Part shown: piece after piece, positions 16,151 to 24,433 of the stretch
How the letters are laid out: the number at the start of each line of letters is the position of its first letter
Numbering within the stretch: the first letter of the stretch is position 1
Assembly: GCA_944383695.1 (NCBI GenBank)
Contig: CALWQP010000016.1
Span: 1 to 61,405, forward strand
Origin: an uncultured Mediterraneibacter sp.
GTDB taxonomy: Bacteria; Bacillota; Clostridia; Lachnospirales; Lachnospiraceae
Reading direction: 5' to 3'
DNA: 61,405 bases
Notes under the pieces: generated by a model
What the model saw: only the letters and a program-made list of their open reading frames with translations
Told to the model about the DNA's origin: nothing
Databases searched by the model: none
Program-made: the position numbers and the translations under genes

Positions 16151-16582
16151 ATGAACAGTTTAAATGTTGAACAGATTCAGGAAATCATTCCCCACAGACA
16201 TCCGTTCCTCCTGATCGATAAGGTCGAGGACTATGTGCCGGGGGAATATGCGGTGGGATATAAAGCAGTGACATACCGCGAAGATTTCTTCAAGGGACAT
16301 TTTCCGCAGAAGGCGGTGATGCCGGGAGTGCTCATCCTTGAGGCGCTCGCCCAGACAGGAGCAGTGGCGATTTTGAGCATGCCCGAGAATGAAGGGAAGA
16401 TCGCGTTTTTTGGCGGTGTACAGAAATGCCGTTTTAAAGGAATGGTCTTCCCCGGAGACACACTGAAACTGGAAACCAGGATCATCAAGAGCAAGGGTCC
16501 GGTCGGAGTGGGCCAGGCGACGGCTTATGTTGACGGAAAGGTAGTTGTCAGCGCGGAGTTGACATTCATGGTAGGAGAGTAG
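16151..16582 (+). CDS. fabZ: 3-hydroxyacyl-ACP dehydratase (FabZ)
   Basis: This 143-residue hot-dog-fold enzyme dehydrates 3-hydroxyacyl-ACP. Catalytic His50 lies in [11 protein letters not shown] and Glu64 in LILEALAQ. The N-terminal [11 protein letters not shown] motif is typical. ATG 16151 was chosen; the upstream GTG at 16139 overlaps the ribosome site AGGAAAGG. No fabA or fabM is in the operon, so the source of unsaturated chains is not shown. Confidence 0.93.
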   Translation: MNSLNVEQIQEIIPHRHPFLLIDKVEDYVPGEYAVGYKAVTYREDFFKGHFPQKAVMPGVLILEALAQTGAVAILSMPENEGKIAFFGGVQKCRFKGMVFPGDTLKLETRIIKSKGPVGVGQATAYVDGKVVVSAELTFMVGE

Positions 16583-16589
16583 CATAGAA

Positions 16590-17924
16590 ATGATTGGAAA
16601 AGTATTGATCGCAAACCGCGGGGAGATCGCTGTCAGGATTATCCGCGCGTGCCGCGAGATGGGGATAGAGACTGTCGCGGTATATTCAGAGGCGGACCGG
16701 GAAGCGCTGCACACGCAGCTTGCGGATGAGGCAGTCTGTATCGGGCCTGCGCCCTCTTCAGAGAGTTATCTGAACATGCACAACATTATCAGCGCAACGT
16801 TGATATCAGGGGCGGACGCGATCCATCCGGGTTTTGGGTTTTTGTCGGAGAACAGTAAGTTTGCGGAGCTTTGCGAACAGTGCAATATTACGTTTATCGG
16901 TCCCAGATCGGAAGTCATCCAGAGCCTGGGCAATAAGTCCGAGGCGAGAAATACGATGATAAATGCGGGCGTTCCGGTCATACCGGGGAGCAAGGAGCCT
17001 GTCTTCGACGCAGAGACCGGAGCAAATACCGCGGCAGAGATCGGGTATCCGGTAATTGTCAAGGCGGCGCTCGGCGGCGGCGGAAAAGGGATGCGCGTGG
17101 CTGAGACGCCGGAAGAATTTACGAACAGCTTTAACACAGCGCAGAAGGAAGCGCAGATGGCGTTCGGGGACGACACGATGTACATTGAACATTTCGTGCA
17201 GCATCCGCGTCATATCGAGTTTCAGATCCTTGCGGACGAGCACGGCAATGTGATCCACCTGGGCGAGCGTGACTGTTCTGTCCAGAGAAACCATCAGAAG
17301 ATGATCGAGGAGTCTCCGTCTGCCGCGCTGAACCCGGAGCTTCGCCGGAAGATGGGAGAGGCGGCTGTGAAGGCGGCAAAGGCAGCTCATTATACCAATG
17401 CCGGGACCATAGAGTTCCTGCTGGAGAAGAATGGGAATTTCTATTTTATGGAGATGAATACCAGGATCCAGGTAGAGCATCCGGTGACAGAATGGGTGAC
17501 AGGGATTGACCTCATCAAGGAGCAGATCCGGATTGCGGATGGGCAGACTTTAAGTTACAGGCAGGAAGACGTCCATATCACAGGACATGCCATTGAGTGC
17601 AGGATCAATGCAGAGAATCCGGCAAAGAACTTCCGTCCCTCGCCGGGAACGATCACAGACATGTACCTTCCGGGCGGAAAGGGCGTGCGGATCGACGCAG
17701 CGATTTACAGCGGCTATACAGTGCCGCCCTACTATGATTCTATGCTGGCGAAGCTCATCGTCCACGCAAAGAACCGCAGCGAGGCGATCAAGAAGATGCG
17801 GAGCGCCCTGGGCGAAGTGATCATTGAAGGAATCGATACGAATGTAGATTACCAGTATGAAATCCTGAACCATCCGGATTTCATAAGCGGGAATATTGAT
17901 ATTGAATTTATAGAAAATATGTGA
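16590..17924 (+). CDS. accC: Biotin carboxylase (AccC)
   Basis: This 444-residue ATP-grasp enzyme carboxylates the biotin on AccB. It shows the N-terminal [11 protein letters not shown], the glycine-rich ATP loop GGGGKGMR (~164-171), the catalytic stretch HPRHIEFQ, and [15 protein letters not shown]. The length matches the family. It starts 8 bases after fabZ and is separated from accDA by a long hairpin. Confidence 0.94.
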   Translation: MIGKVLIANRGEIAVRIIRACREMGIETVAVYSEADREALHTQLADEAVCIGPAPSSESYLNMHNIISATLISGADAIHPGFGFLSENSKFAELCEQCNITFIGPRSEVIQSLGNKSEARNTMINAGVPVIPGSKEPVFDAETGANTAAEIGYPVIVKAALGGGGKGMRVAETPEEFTNSFNTAQKEAQMAFGDDTMYIEHFVQHPRHIEFQILADEHGNVIHLGERDCSVQRNHQKMIEESPSAALNPELRRKMGEAAVKAAKAAHYTNAGTIEFLLEKNGNFYFMEMNTRIQVEHPVTEWVTGIDLIKEQIRIADGQTLSYRQEDVHITGHAIECRINAENPAKNFRPSPGTITDMYLPGGKGVRIDAAIYSGYTVPPYYDSMLAKLIVHAKNRSEAIKKMRSALGEVIIEGIDTNVDYQYEILNHPDFISGNIDIEFIENM

Positions 17925-17944
17925 ATTGTCAGATAATGGCGGCA

Positions 17945-17984
17945 AAAGGGGTCAGGCCCCTCCTGAGAGGGGCCTGACCCCTTT
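17945..17984. repeat. 18-bp perfect inverted repeat between accC and accDA
   Basis: The left arm at 17945-17962 pairs without mismatch with 17967-17984 around the tetraloop CTGA. The core GGGGTCAGGCCCC resembles a small dispersed palindromic repeat seen in intergenic regions of many bacteria. It lacks a proper T-run but is stable enough to slow polymerase, so it could lower accDA expression or mark an RNA processing site. Confidence 0.75.
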
Positions 17985-18022
17985 CAGAAAACAGCTGATA
18001 CCTTCAGGAGGTTTAAACGCAT

Positions 18023-19720
18023 ATGAAGTTAAAAGATATGTTTAAGAAAACCAATAACAGGTCTCATTATATATCACTGAAGACCGGCAGGCCGGAAGTC
18101 CCGGCAGGTCTGCTGCGCAAGTGCAACAAATGCGGCGCGGCGATCATTGCGGAGGATGTGAAGAAGGGATATTATATCTGTCCGAAATGTCACGGATACT
18201 TCCGCATCCATGCATACCGCCGGATCGAAATGCTGGCAGATGAAGGTTCATTTGAAGAGTGGGATAAAGACATGGAATTTGTCAATCCTCTGGACTTCAG
18301 GGGATATGAGGAAAAGGTTGCCCGCCTGAAGGAACAGACGAACTTAAATGAAGCGGTTGTGACCGGAAAGGTCATGATCAACGGCAATCCTGCAGTGGTG
18401 GGAGTCTGCGACGGAAGATTTATGATGGCGAGCATGGGCCACATCGTGGGTGAGAAGATCACGAGGGCAGTTGAAAGAGCTACAGCGGAGAAACTCCCGG
18501 TCATTATCTTTACCTGTTCCGGAGGGGCGAGGATGCAGGAAGGTATCGTCTCCCTGATGCAGATGGCGAAGACGTCTGCGGCCCTGAAGAGGCACAGCGA
18601 CGCGGGTCAGCTCTATATCTCCGTGCTGACGGACCCTACAACAGGAGGGGTGACGGCGAGTTTTGCCATGCTCGGCGATATTATACTGGCAGAGCCCAAG
18701 GCGCTGGTCGGGTTTGCCGGACCGCGCGTCATCGAACAGACCATTGGCCAGAAGCTTCCGAAAGGATTCCAGCGTTCAGAATTCCTCCTTGATCATGGAT
18801 TCGTGGACCGGATCGTGGAGAGGGAGGAAATGAAGGGCGTGCTCACTCAGATCCTGGAGATGCACAGCGGCAAAACGGCTTCTTGTGCTGCATCTGATAC
18901 ATCTGCGGGAGAAGCTGTGGGATCAAATATCAAGAAAGACCTTACGGCATGGGAGAGAGTCCAGCTTTCCAGGAAAAAGGACCGGCCTGTGGGAACAGAC
19001 TATATTAAAAATCTGTTTACGGATTTTATGGAGTTCCACGGAGACCGTTATTTTAAGGACGATCATGCAGTCGTGGGCGGCATCGCATATTTTCACGGCA
19101 TGCCTGTGACAGTGATCGCCCAGGCAAAAGGAAAGACGACAAAGGAAAATCTGGACAGGAATTTCTCCATGCCTTCACCGGACGGGTATAGAAAGGCGCT
19201 CCGGCTGATGAAGCAGGCAGAAAAATTCGGGCGTCCGGTCATCTGTTTTGTGGACACCCCGGGAGCCTTCTGCGGGCTTGAAGCGGAAGAAAGAGGCCAG
19301 GGAGAAGCGATCGCAAGAAATCTGTTTGAGCTTTCCGGGCTGAAAGTCCCGGTCCTCTCTATTGTGATCGGGGAAGGCGGAAGCGGCGGAGCCCTGGCAA
19401 TGGCTGTGGCAGATGAAGTCTGGATGCTGGAGAACTCCATTTATTCTGTTCTGTCGCCGGAAGGATTTGCAAGCATCCTCTGGAAAGACAGCAAGCGTGC
19501 CAGCGAGGCGGCTGAGGTCATGAAGCTGACCGCCCAGGACCTGGAACGCCTTGGCATTGTGGAGCAGGTGATCGGTGAGCCGGAGGAATTCAGTGAAGCA
19601 AATCTGGACTCTGTATGCAGGGACATGGACAGAAGAATTGAGGCGTTCCTTGAAAAATACTGTGCCATGGACATGGGGGATTTGACAGCAAATCGGTATG
19701 CCAGATTCCGCAGAATATGA
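18023..19720 (+). CDS. accDA: Fused acetyl-CoA carboxylase carboxyltransferase beta-alpha (AccDA)
   Basis: This 565-residue protein joins AccD and AccA. The beta part (~1-285) has a four-Cys zinc ribbon (Cys34, Cys37, Cys53, Cys56) and the motif CSGGARMQEG. A low-complexity linker (~286-305) leads to the alpha part (~310-565) with QAKGKTTKENLDRNFSMPSPDG, FVDTPGAFCG and EGGSGGALAMAVAD. The two halves transfer the carboxyl group from biotin to acetyl-CoA. The alpha half lacks most of the N-terminal helices of stand-alone AccA. No stop or frameshift separates the halves, so this is a true fusion. Confidence 0.93.
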   Translation: MKLKDMFKKTNNRSHYISLKTGRPEVPAGLLRKCNKCGAAIIAEDVKKGYYICPKCHGYFRIHAYRRIEMLADEGSFEEWDKDMEFVNPLDFRGYEEKVARLKEQTNLNEAVVTGKVMINGNPAVVGVCDGRFMMASMGHIVGEKITRAVERATAEKLPVIIFTCSGGARMQEGIVSLMQMAKTSAALKRHSDAGQLYISVLTDPTTGGVTASFAMLGDIILAEPKALVGFAGPRVIEQTIGQKLPKGFQRSEFLLDHGFVDRIVEREEMKGVLTQILEMHSGKTASCAASDTSAGEAVGSNIKKDLTAWERVQLSRKKDRPVGTDYIKNLFTDFMEFHGDRYFKDDHAVVGGIAYFHGMPVTVIAQAKGKTTKENLDRNFSMPSPDGYRKALRLMKQAEKFGRPVICFVDTPGAFCGLEAEERGQGEAIARNLFELSGLKVPVLSIVIGEGGSGGALAMAVADEVWMLENSIYSVLSPEGFASILWKDSKRASEAAEVMKLTAQDLERLGIVEQVIGEPEEFSEANLDSVCRDMDRRIEAFLEKYCAMDMGDLTANRYARFRRI

Positions 19721-19783
19721 TATCTGGCAGGAAATAGCTGTCAGACAGGAGTTATTCAGCACATAAGAAATGTGAGGACAGAC

Positions 19784-20836
19784 ATGAAAAATATAAGAAT
19801 TGGTGAAAAAATCACTCGAATCCCCCTCATCCAGGGCGGAATGGGAGTGGGAGTCAGTCTTGGAAGACTGGCGGGAACAGTGGCGCGGGAAGGTGGCATC
19901 GGCATCATTTCCAGCGCCCAGATCGGATACCGGGAGGAAGACTTTGACAGGGCGCCCGCAGAGGCCAATCTCAGAGCCATTGAGAGCGAAATGCGACGGG
20001 CAAGGAAAATCTCTCCCGAGGGAATCATAGGTTTCAATATAATGACTGCCCTGAAAGAACATGCGGATCATGTGAAAGCAGCCGTCAGGGCAGGGGCGGA
20101 CATCATCATTTCGGGAGCAGGGCTTCCCACGGAACTGCCTGCCCTGACAGAAGGAAGCAGGACGAAGATCGCGCCCATCGTTTCCACTGACAAATCGGCA
20201 AATGTTATCCTGAAGTACTGGGACAAAAAATATAAGAGAACGGCAGACCTTGTCGTGATCGAAGGACCGGAGGCAGGAGGCCATCTCGGGTTCAGGAGGG
20301 AAGAACTGGAAGAGTATACCCGGGAATCCTACGGACAGGAGATACAGAAGATCATTGCCACGGTAAAGAAGTATGCAGAAAAATATGATACAGAGATACC
20401 GGTCGTAGTGGCCGGAGGGATCTATGACAGCAGCGACGTAAAACGAGTCATGGCCCTGGGGGCGGACGGCGTGCAGGTGGCGACCCGGTTTGTTACCACA
20501 GAGGAGTGCGATGCGGATATCCGTTACAAGGAAGCTTACATCAATGCTTCAAAAGAGGATATTATGATCGTAAAGAGCCCGGTCGGCATGCCGGGGCGGG
20601 CAATCCTGAATCCGCTGATGAAACAGGTGGCGGAAGGATGGAAAATCCCGCACAGTCCATGCCACAGATGTCTTGTAAAATGCAGTCCGGCAGAGATTCC
20701 ATACTGCATTACAGACTGTCTTATCGAGGCTGTAAAGGGAAATGTGGAGAGAGGACTTTTGTTCTGCGGGGCAAATGCGTGGAAAGCGAAGAAGATCGAT
20801 ACAGTCAGAGAAGCGGTACAGGAACTGTTTGCCTGA
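19784..20836 (+). CDS. FabK/nitronate-monooxygenase-like flavoprotein
   Basis: This 350-residue TIM-barrel flavoprotein belongs to the NPD/2-nitropropane dioxygenase family. It has PLIQGGMGVG at the N-terminus, ISGAGLPTELP, the EGPEAGGHLGF loop, and a C-terminal cluster with seven Cys in CHRCLVKCSPAEIPYCITDC. It resembles FabK but its substrate is uncertain: a second enoyl-ACP reductase, an isomerase for unsaturated fatty acids, or a detoxifying nitronate oxidase. ATG 19784 has a TGAGGA site; the upstream GTG 19772 does not. It lies between accDA and fabT. Confidence 0.78.
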   Translation: MKNIRIGEKITRIPLIQGGMGVGVSLGRLAGTVAREGGIGIISSAQIGYREEDFDRAPAEANLRAIESEMRRARKISPEGIIGFNIMTALKEHADHVKAAVRAGADIIISGAGLPTELPALTEGSRTKIAPIVSTDKSANVILKYWDKKYKRTADLVVIEGPEAGGHLGFRREELEEYTRESYGQEIQKIIATVKKYAEKYDTEIPVVVAGGIYDSSDVKRVMALGADGVQVATRFVTTEECDADIRYKEAYINASKEDIMIVKSPVGMPGRAILNPLMKQVAEGWKIPHSPCHRCLVKCSPAEIPYCITDCLIEAVKGNVERGLLFCGANAWKAKKIDTVREAVQELFA

Positions 20837-20853
20837 CAGAAAGGAGAGGGAAT

Positions 20854-21297
20854 ATGAACCCGCGTGAAACCATCAATGATATTCTGGTCAATTTGTTTAA
20901 TGAAATATGGAAATTGGAAGAAGATGCCATCATAACCGAAGAGTTCAAGGATATTACAAACAATGATATGCATATTATAGAAGCGGTTGGGCTCTCGGGT
21001 GAGAATACGATGTCGATGGTAGCGAAAAAGATGGGAATCACGGCGGGCTCTCTCACGACTGCGGTAAACGGTCTTGTCAATAAAAAATACGTGACGCGCC
21101 AGAGAAGTGAACAGGACAGACGGGTTATTTTTCTCAGGCTTACAGAAAAAGGCGTCAGGGCATATGAACACCATCAGGAATATCACCGCCGGATGACAGA
21201 CGCAGTGATCGGCACACTGAAAGAGGACGAGATACCGATCCTTGTAAAAACGCTGAAAGGGTTATCGGAATTTTTCAGAGGATATAAAAAAATTTGA
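20854..21297 (+). CDS. fabT: MarR-family repressor of fatty acid synthesis (FabT)
   Basis: This 147-residue MarR-type winged-helix protein has the recognition region MGITAGSLTTAVNGLVNKKYV and the wing RQRSEQDRRVIFLRLTEKG. Its place at the end of the fab operon and the TTTGA-N3-TCAAA palindrome on the operon promoter identify it as FabT, which represses fab genes with acyl-ACP as co-repressor in studied Firmicutes. ATG 20854 follows AAGGAGAGG; longer open sequence upstream overlaps the preceding gene. Confidence 0.87.
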   Translation: MNPRETINDILVNLFNEIWKLEEDAIITEEFKDITNNDMHIIEAVGLSGENTMSMVAKKMGITAGSLTTAVNGLVNKKYVTRQRSEQDRRVIFLRLTEKGVRAYEHHQEYHRRMTDAVIGTLKEDEIPILVKTLKGLSEFFRGYKKI

Positions 21298-21322
21298 CCT
21301 TTTTGCTAAAATGATGTACAAT
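21294..21322 (+). promoter_or_regulatory. Promoter of the DUF6465 gene
   Basis: TTGACC at 21294-21299 and TACAAT at 21317-21322 are 17 bases apart. The -35 overlaps the fabT stop codon. A 17-codon open frame from ATG 21353 lies in the ~100-base leader. Confidence 0.7.
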
Positions 21323-21424
21323 CCCTTTGGAACTTTGAGGATTGGGTTGAATATGAGTGCACTGACATCCATACAGATGCCAATGCCGAAATACTTGGTT
21401 GTATGATTTTAGGAGGGAGCAAGT

Positions 21425-21907
21425 ATGGCATTAAAGAAAACAAATTCAACAAAAGCAGCAGCGAAAAAAGAGACCACAGTAAAAGCCGAACCGGCAAAAG
21501 CAGCAGAGAAAGCAGTGAAGGCAGAAGCTGCAAAGGCCATCGAGACAAAGAAAGACACAACGAAAAAGCTTGAGACAAAAGCAGCAGTCTTAGTAGATAC
21601 ACCAGCAGCAAAGACAGAAGAAAAGACGGCTGCAAAGAAAGCGCCGGCAAAGAAAACGGCGGCGAGAAAACCGGCAGTAAAAAAAGCGTCGGCAAAGAAA
21701 GCAGAACTGAAAACAGAGATGTTCCTTCAGTTTGCAGGAAAAGAGTACACAGAAAAAGAAATCTTTCAGAAAGTAAAAGGCATCTGGACAAAAGTCCTGA
21801 AGAACAAAGTAGGCGACATGAAAGATGTCAAGATCTATCTGAAACCGGAAGAGTCTGCAGCGTACTATGTAGTAAACGGCGACACGACAGGAAAGGTAGA
21901 ACTGTAA
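21425..21907 (+). CDS. DUF6465 protein with Lys/Ala-rich histone-like tail
   Basis: This 160-residue protein has two parts. Residues ~1-98 are almost entirely Lys, Ala, Glu and Thr, with AKKAPAKKTAARKPA-type repeats like histone H1 tails and bacterial nucleoid proteins. Residues ~99-160 form a small compact domain (LQFAGKEYTEKEIFQKVKG...VKIYLKPEESAAYYVVNG) that fits DUF6465. The tail probably binds nucleic acid. It has a strong AGGAGG site, its own promoter and its own terminator, consistent with abundant monocistronic expression. Function is not established. Confidence 0.8.
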   Translation: MALKKTNSTKAAAKKETTVKAEPAKAAEKAVKAEAAKAIETKKDTTKKLETKAAVLVDTPAAKTEEKTAAKKAPAKKTAARKPAVKKASAKKAELKTEMFLQFAGKEYTEKEIFQKVKGIWTKVLKNKVGDMKDVKIYLKPEESAAYYVVNGDTTGKVEL

Positions 21908-21938
21908 GGTTTAAAGATATACATAAGATAAAACAGGC

Positions 21939-21996
21939 TCCTCTCTGTATCAGGAAAGTTTCCCATGGGAAATTTCGTGTGCAGAGGGGATTTTTC
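21939..21996 (+). terminator. Intrinsic terminator after the DUF6465 gene
   Basis: TCCTCTCTGT (21939-21948) pairs with GCAGAGGGGA (21981-21990), with an inner GAAA...TTTC stem, followed by TTTTTCTTTC. Confidence 0.85.
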
Positions 21997-22069
21997 TTTC
22001 TGCATATTGTGCTATAATGAGACAGAAGCAGAGTGTTGCAGATTCAGTGGAATGGCAGCGCTCTGAAAA

Positions 22070-22711
22070 ATGATAAAGCAGGAAACGGAGACGATCGCGG
22101 TGGACGAAAAAATGAGGGAAGAAAAGGAACGGCTGGAACAGCAGATCGGGTTTATCACGGAAGTCGATAAGGTGAAAAATATTTTCCGCCAGACTTATCT
22201 CGCATACGGAAACCGGAAGGAAAATGACGCCGAACATTCCTGGCATCTGGCGCTTTCGGCGGTCCTTCTGAAAGAGCATATGAAGGAAGAAGTGCATCTG
22301 GAAAAGGTGATGATCATGGTCCTGATCCATGACCTTGTGGAAATTGACGCCGGAGATACTTACGCGTATGACGAGGCGGGAGCCGCCACAAAAAGAGAGC
22401 GGGAAGTAAAGGCGGCGGACCGTATCTTCGGGCTTCTCCCGGAGGACCAGGGGCGTTATTTCCGTGCTCTGTGGGATGAGTTCGAGGAGTATGAGACAGC
22501 GGACGCAAAATATGCCCATCTTCTGGACAATTTCCAGCCGCTGCTCCTCAATGATGCGTCGGAAGGAAAAAGCTGGGCAGAACATGGCGTGCACAAATCT
22601 CAGGTCTGTAAGCGCAATGCCCATATCCGGGAGACATCAGAGCTGGTGTGGGAGAAGATGCTGGAGATCATGGATAAGCACGTGGGGAAGGGGAATTTAA
22701 ATGCAGATTGA
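22070..22711 (+). CDS. HD-domain phosphohydrolase (YfbR-like)
   Basis: This 213-residue HD-superfamily protein shows the metal-binding pattern H...HD...D: NDAEHSWHLAL (~57-67), LIHDLVEIDAGDTYAYD (~84-100) and a later Asp in LLDNFQP. It resembles 5'-deoxynucleotidases such as YfbR and other small HD hydrolases that act on nucleotides. The exact substrate cannot be read from the sequence. ATG 22070 has no good ribosome site; ATG 22112 is a reasonable alternative. It overlaps the next gene by 11 bases. Confidence 0.8.
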   Translation: MIKQETETIAVDEKMREEKERLEQQIGFITEVDKVKNIFRQTYLAYGNRKENDAEHSWHLALSAVLLKEHMKEEVHLEKVMIMVLIHDLVEIDAGDTYAYDEAGAATKREREVKAADRIFGLLPEDQGRYFRALWDEFEEYETADAKYAHLLDNFQPLLLNDASEGKSWAEHGVHKSQVCKRNAHIRETSELVWEKMLEIMDKHVGKGNLNAD

Positions 22712-23084
22712 GCATATTGCAATGTATGTAAATGATTTAGAGGGCGCAAGGGATTTTTTTGTAAAATACTTTAAGGCGGTTTCAAATGACGGTTATCACA
22801 ATAAAAACACAGGATTTCGCTCCTATTTTCTGTCATTTTACGAAGGGTCAAGGCTGGAGATCATGAACAGGCCCGGCATGGAAGACGCAGAAAAAGCGCC
22901 TGCCCGGACTGGTTATATCCATATCGCATTCAGCGTCGGGAGCAGGGAAAAGGTTGATGAGATGACGGCGCGGTTTCAAAGGGATGGGTTCGAGGTGACC
23001 AGCGGCCCCCGCACGACAGGAGACGGATATTATGAAAGCTGCATCATCGGCCTGGAAGGAAACCAGATAGAGATAACGGTCTGA
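22701..23084 (+). CDS. VOC/glyoxalase-like metalloprotein
   Basis: This 127-residue protein has the paired beta-alpha-beta-beta-beta units of the vicinal oxygen chelate fold. It begins QIEHIAMYVNDLEGARDF, with metal-ligand candidates His4, a Glu in SRLEIMN, His in GYIHIAF and a C-terminal Glu in NQIEITV. Such proteins include glyoxalase I and many lyases. The substrate is unknown. It is coupled to the HD gene by an 11-base overlap. Confidence 0.82.
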   Translation: MQIEHIAMYVNDLEGARDFFVKYFKAVSNDGYHNKNTGFRSYFLSFYEGSRLEIMNRPGMEDAEKAPARTGYIHIAFSVGSREKVDEMTARFQRDGFEVTSGPRTTGDGYYESCIIGLEGNQIEITV

Positions 23085-23137
23085 TGGAAATAACAGTCTG
23101 ACAGATAAGATTTAAGTCGCTGAAAGGGTGGTTTCGA

Positions 23138-23863
23138 ATGTTTGAGAAAGAAACAGAACAGTTACAGAAGATTATTGATGAGAGCAGGCGCATCGTGTTT
23201 TTCGGAGGGGCCGGAGTTTCTACGGAGAGCGGGATACCGGATTTCCGCAGTGCGGACGGCATCTACCATCAGAAATATAAATATTCCCCGGAACAGGTCG
23301 TAAGCCACAGCTTTTTTCTGAAGTACCCGGAAGCGTTTTATGAGTTTTACAGGGATAAAATGATGGCGCTGGACGCAAAACCAAATCCTGCGCATATGAA
23401 ACTGGCAGATATGGAAAACGCAGGAAAACTCACAGCAGTAGTGACTCAGAACATCGACGGTCTTCATCAGGCTGCGGGAAGCCGGAATGTATTTGAACTT
23501 CATGGGAGCATCCACAGGAATTACTGTATGAAGTGTGGGAAATTTTATGATGCCCGCTATGTAAAGGAGTACAATGGTGTCCCGGGATGTGAATGCGGCG
23601 GGATGATCAGGCCGGATGTGGTGCTCTATGAAGAGGGGCTGGATCAGGATACCATACAGGGCGCTGTCCGCGCAATCGCCCAGGCGGACACCCTGATCAT
23701 TGGCGGCACATCCCTGGTCGTGTACCCGGCGGCAGGGTTTATCGACTATTTCAGGGGGAAACATCTGGTGGTGATCAACAAGTCCGAGACCGCCAGGGCC
23801 GTCCAGGCGGAGCTGACCATCGCCGCGCCCATAGGAAAAATAATGGAAAAGCTCAGAGTATAA
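23138..23863 (+). CDS. cobB: NAD-dependent protein deacylase (sirtuin, CobB-like)
   Basis: This 241-residue sirtuin has the NAD-binding GGAGVSTESGIPDFRS (~25-40), the TQNIDGLHQAAG motif, the catalytic His in ELHGSIH and a zinc site formed by CMKC and a CEC pair. It removes acyl groups from lysines using NAD. It probably shares the short unit of the HD and VOC genes. The length is normal for class U/III bacterial sirtuins. Confidence 0.92.
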   Translation: MFEKETEQLQKIIDESRRIVFFGGAGVSTESGIPDFRSADGIYHQKYKYSPEQVVSHSFFLKYPEAFYEFYRDKMMALDAKPNPAHMKLADMENAGKLTAVVTQNIDGLHQAAGSRNVFELHGSIHRNYCMKCGKFYDARYVKEYNGVPGCECGGMIRPDVVLYEEGLDQDTIQGAVRAIAQADTLIIGGTSLVVYPAAGFIDYFRGKHLVVINKSETARAVQAELTIAAPIGKIMEKLRV

Positions 23864-23886
23864 TACAAAACATCTGAGCCTCTATA

Positions 23887-24432
23887 TTACAAGCAGAAAG
23901 TATAGATTAAATCTGCAATAATAAGGATGAGCAGGACCAGGCTGACTGTATAAAGTGTCTTGTCAGACATTTTTGCGGTCAGTTTTTTAAATAAAGGCTG
24001 GAGGCCATATAGGAATACCATGCCCCCGATGCCGAAACGGATGCTGGGATTCAGAGCGATGCGCCCCTCAAAGTTAAAGGCAAAACGCCGATAGTCCCAC
24101 AGCCATTCCCCATGCGTAAATTCCATGATATAGGTTGCCGCCAGTTCGACAACGGTAGTGATGAGCACGATCCCGATGAAGACAAGAACAGGCGTGACCG
24201 GAATCTTTCCAAGGCAGATTCTTTTTTTCTGAAGGCTGCTCAGTGAGAAGATGAGAATGAGTGCCCCAAAACCATATATAACGCAGTAAGGGCCGAAGAG
24301 GACGCCTCTGTTGGAAAATCCCCACCGGTATACGACAACTTCCAGGAATACTTCGTAAATCCAGCCGATGACGGAATACATCATAAAGTAAAGAAAATAT
24401 TCGGCAAACTTTTTTTGTACGTTCTGCTTCAT
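23887..24432 (-). CDS. CmpB-type integral membrane protein (PF06541)
   Basis: This 181-residue membrane protein has about five membrane segments and the family stretches YFMMYSVIGWIYEV and NRGVLFGPYCVIYGFGAL, which place it in the group annotated as putative ABC transporter permease (CmpB). No ATPase is next to it, so transport is unproven. It is the second gene of a leftward pair, 1 base after the methyltransferase stop. Confidence 0.82.
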   Translation of the reverse strand: MKQNVQKKFAEYFLYFMMYSVIGWIYEVFLEVVVYRWGFSNRGVLFGPYCVIYGFGALILIFSLSSLQKKRICLGKIPVTPVLVFIGIVLITTVVELAATYIMEFTHGEWLWDYRRFAFNFEGRIALNPSIRFGIGGMVFLYGLQPLFKKLTAKMSDKTLYTVSLVLLILIIADLIYTFCL

Positions 24433-24433
24433 T

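Noticed and set aside
21353..21406. 17-codon frame in the DUF6465 leader as a regulatory upstream ORF
   Set aside because: No ribosome site and no stem-loops tied to it; chance occurrence is likely.
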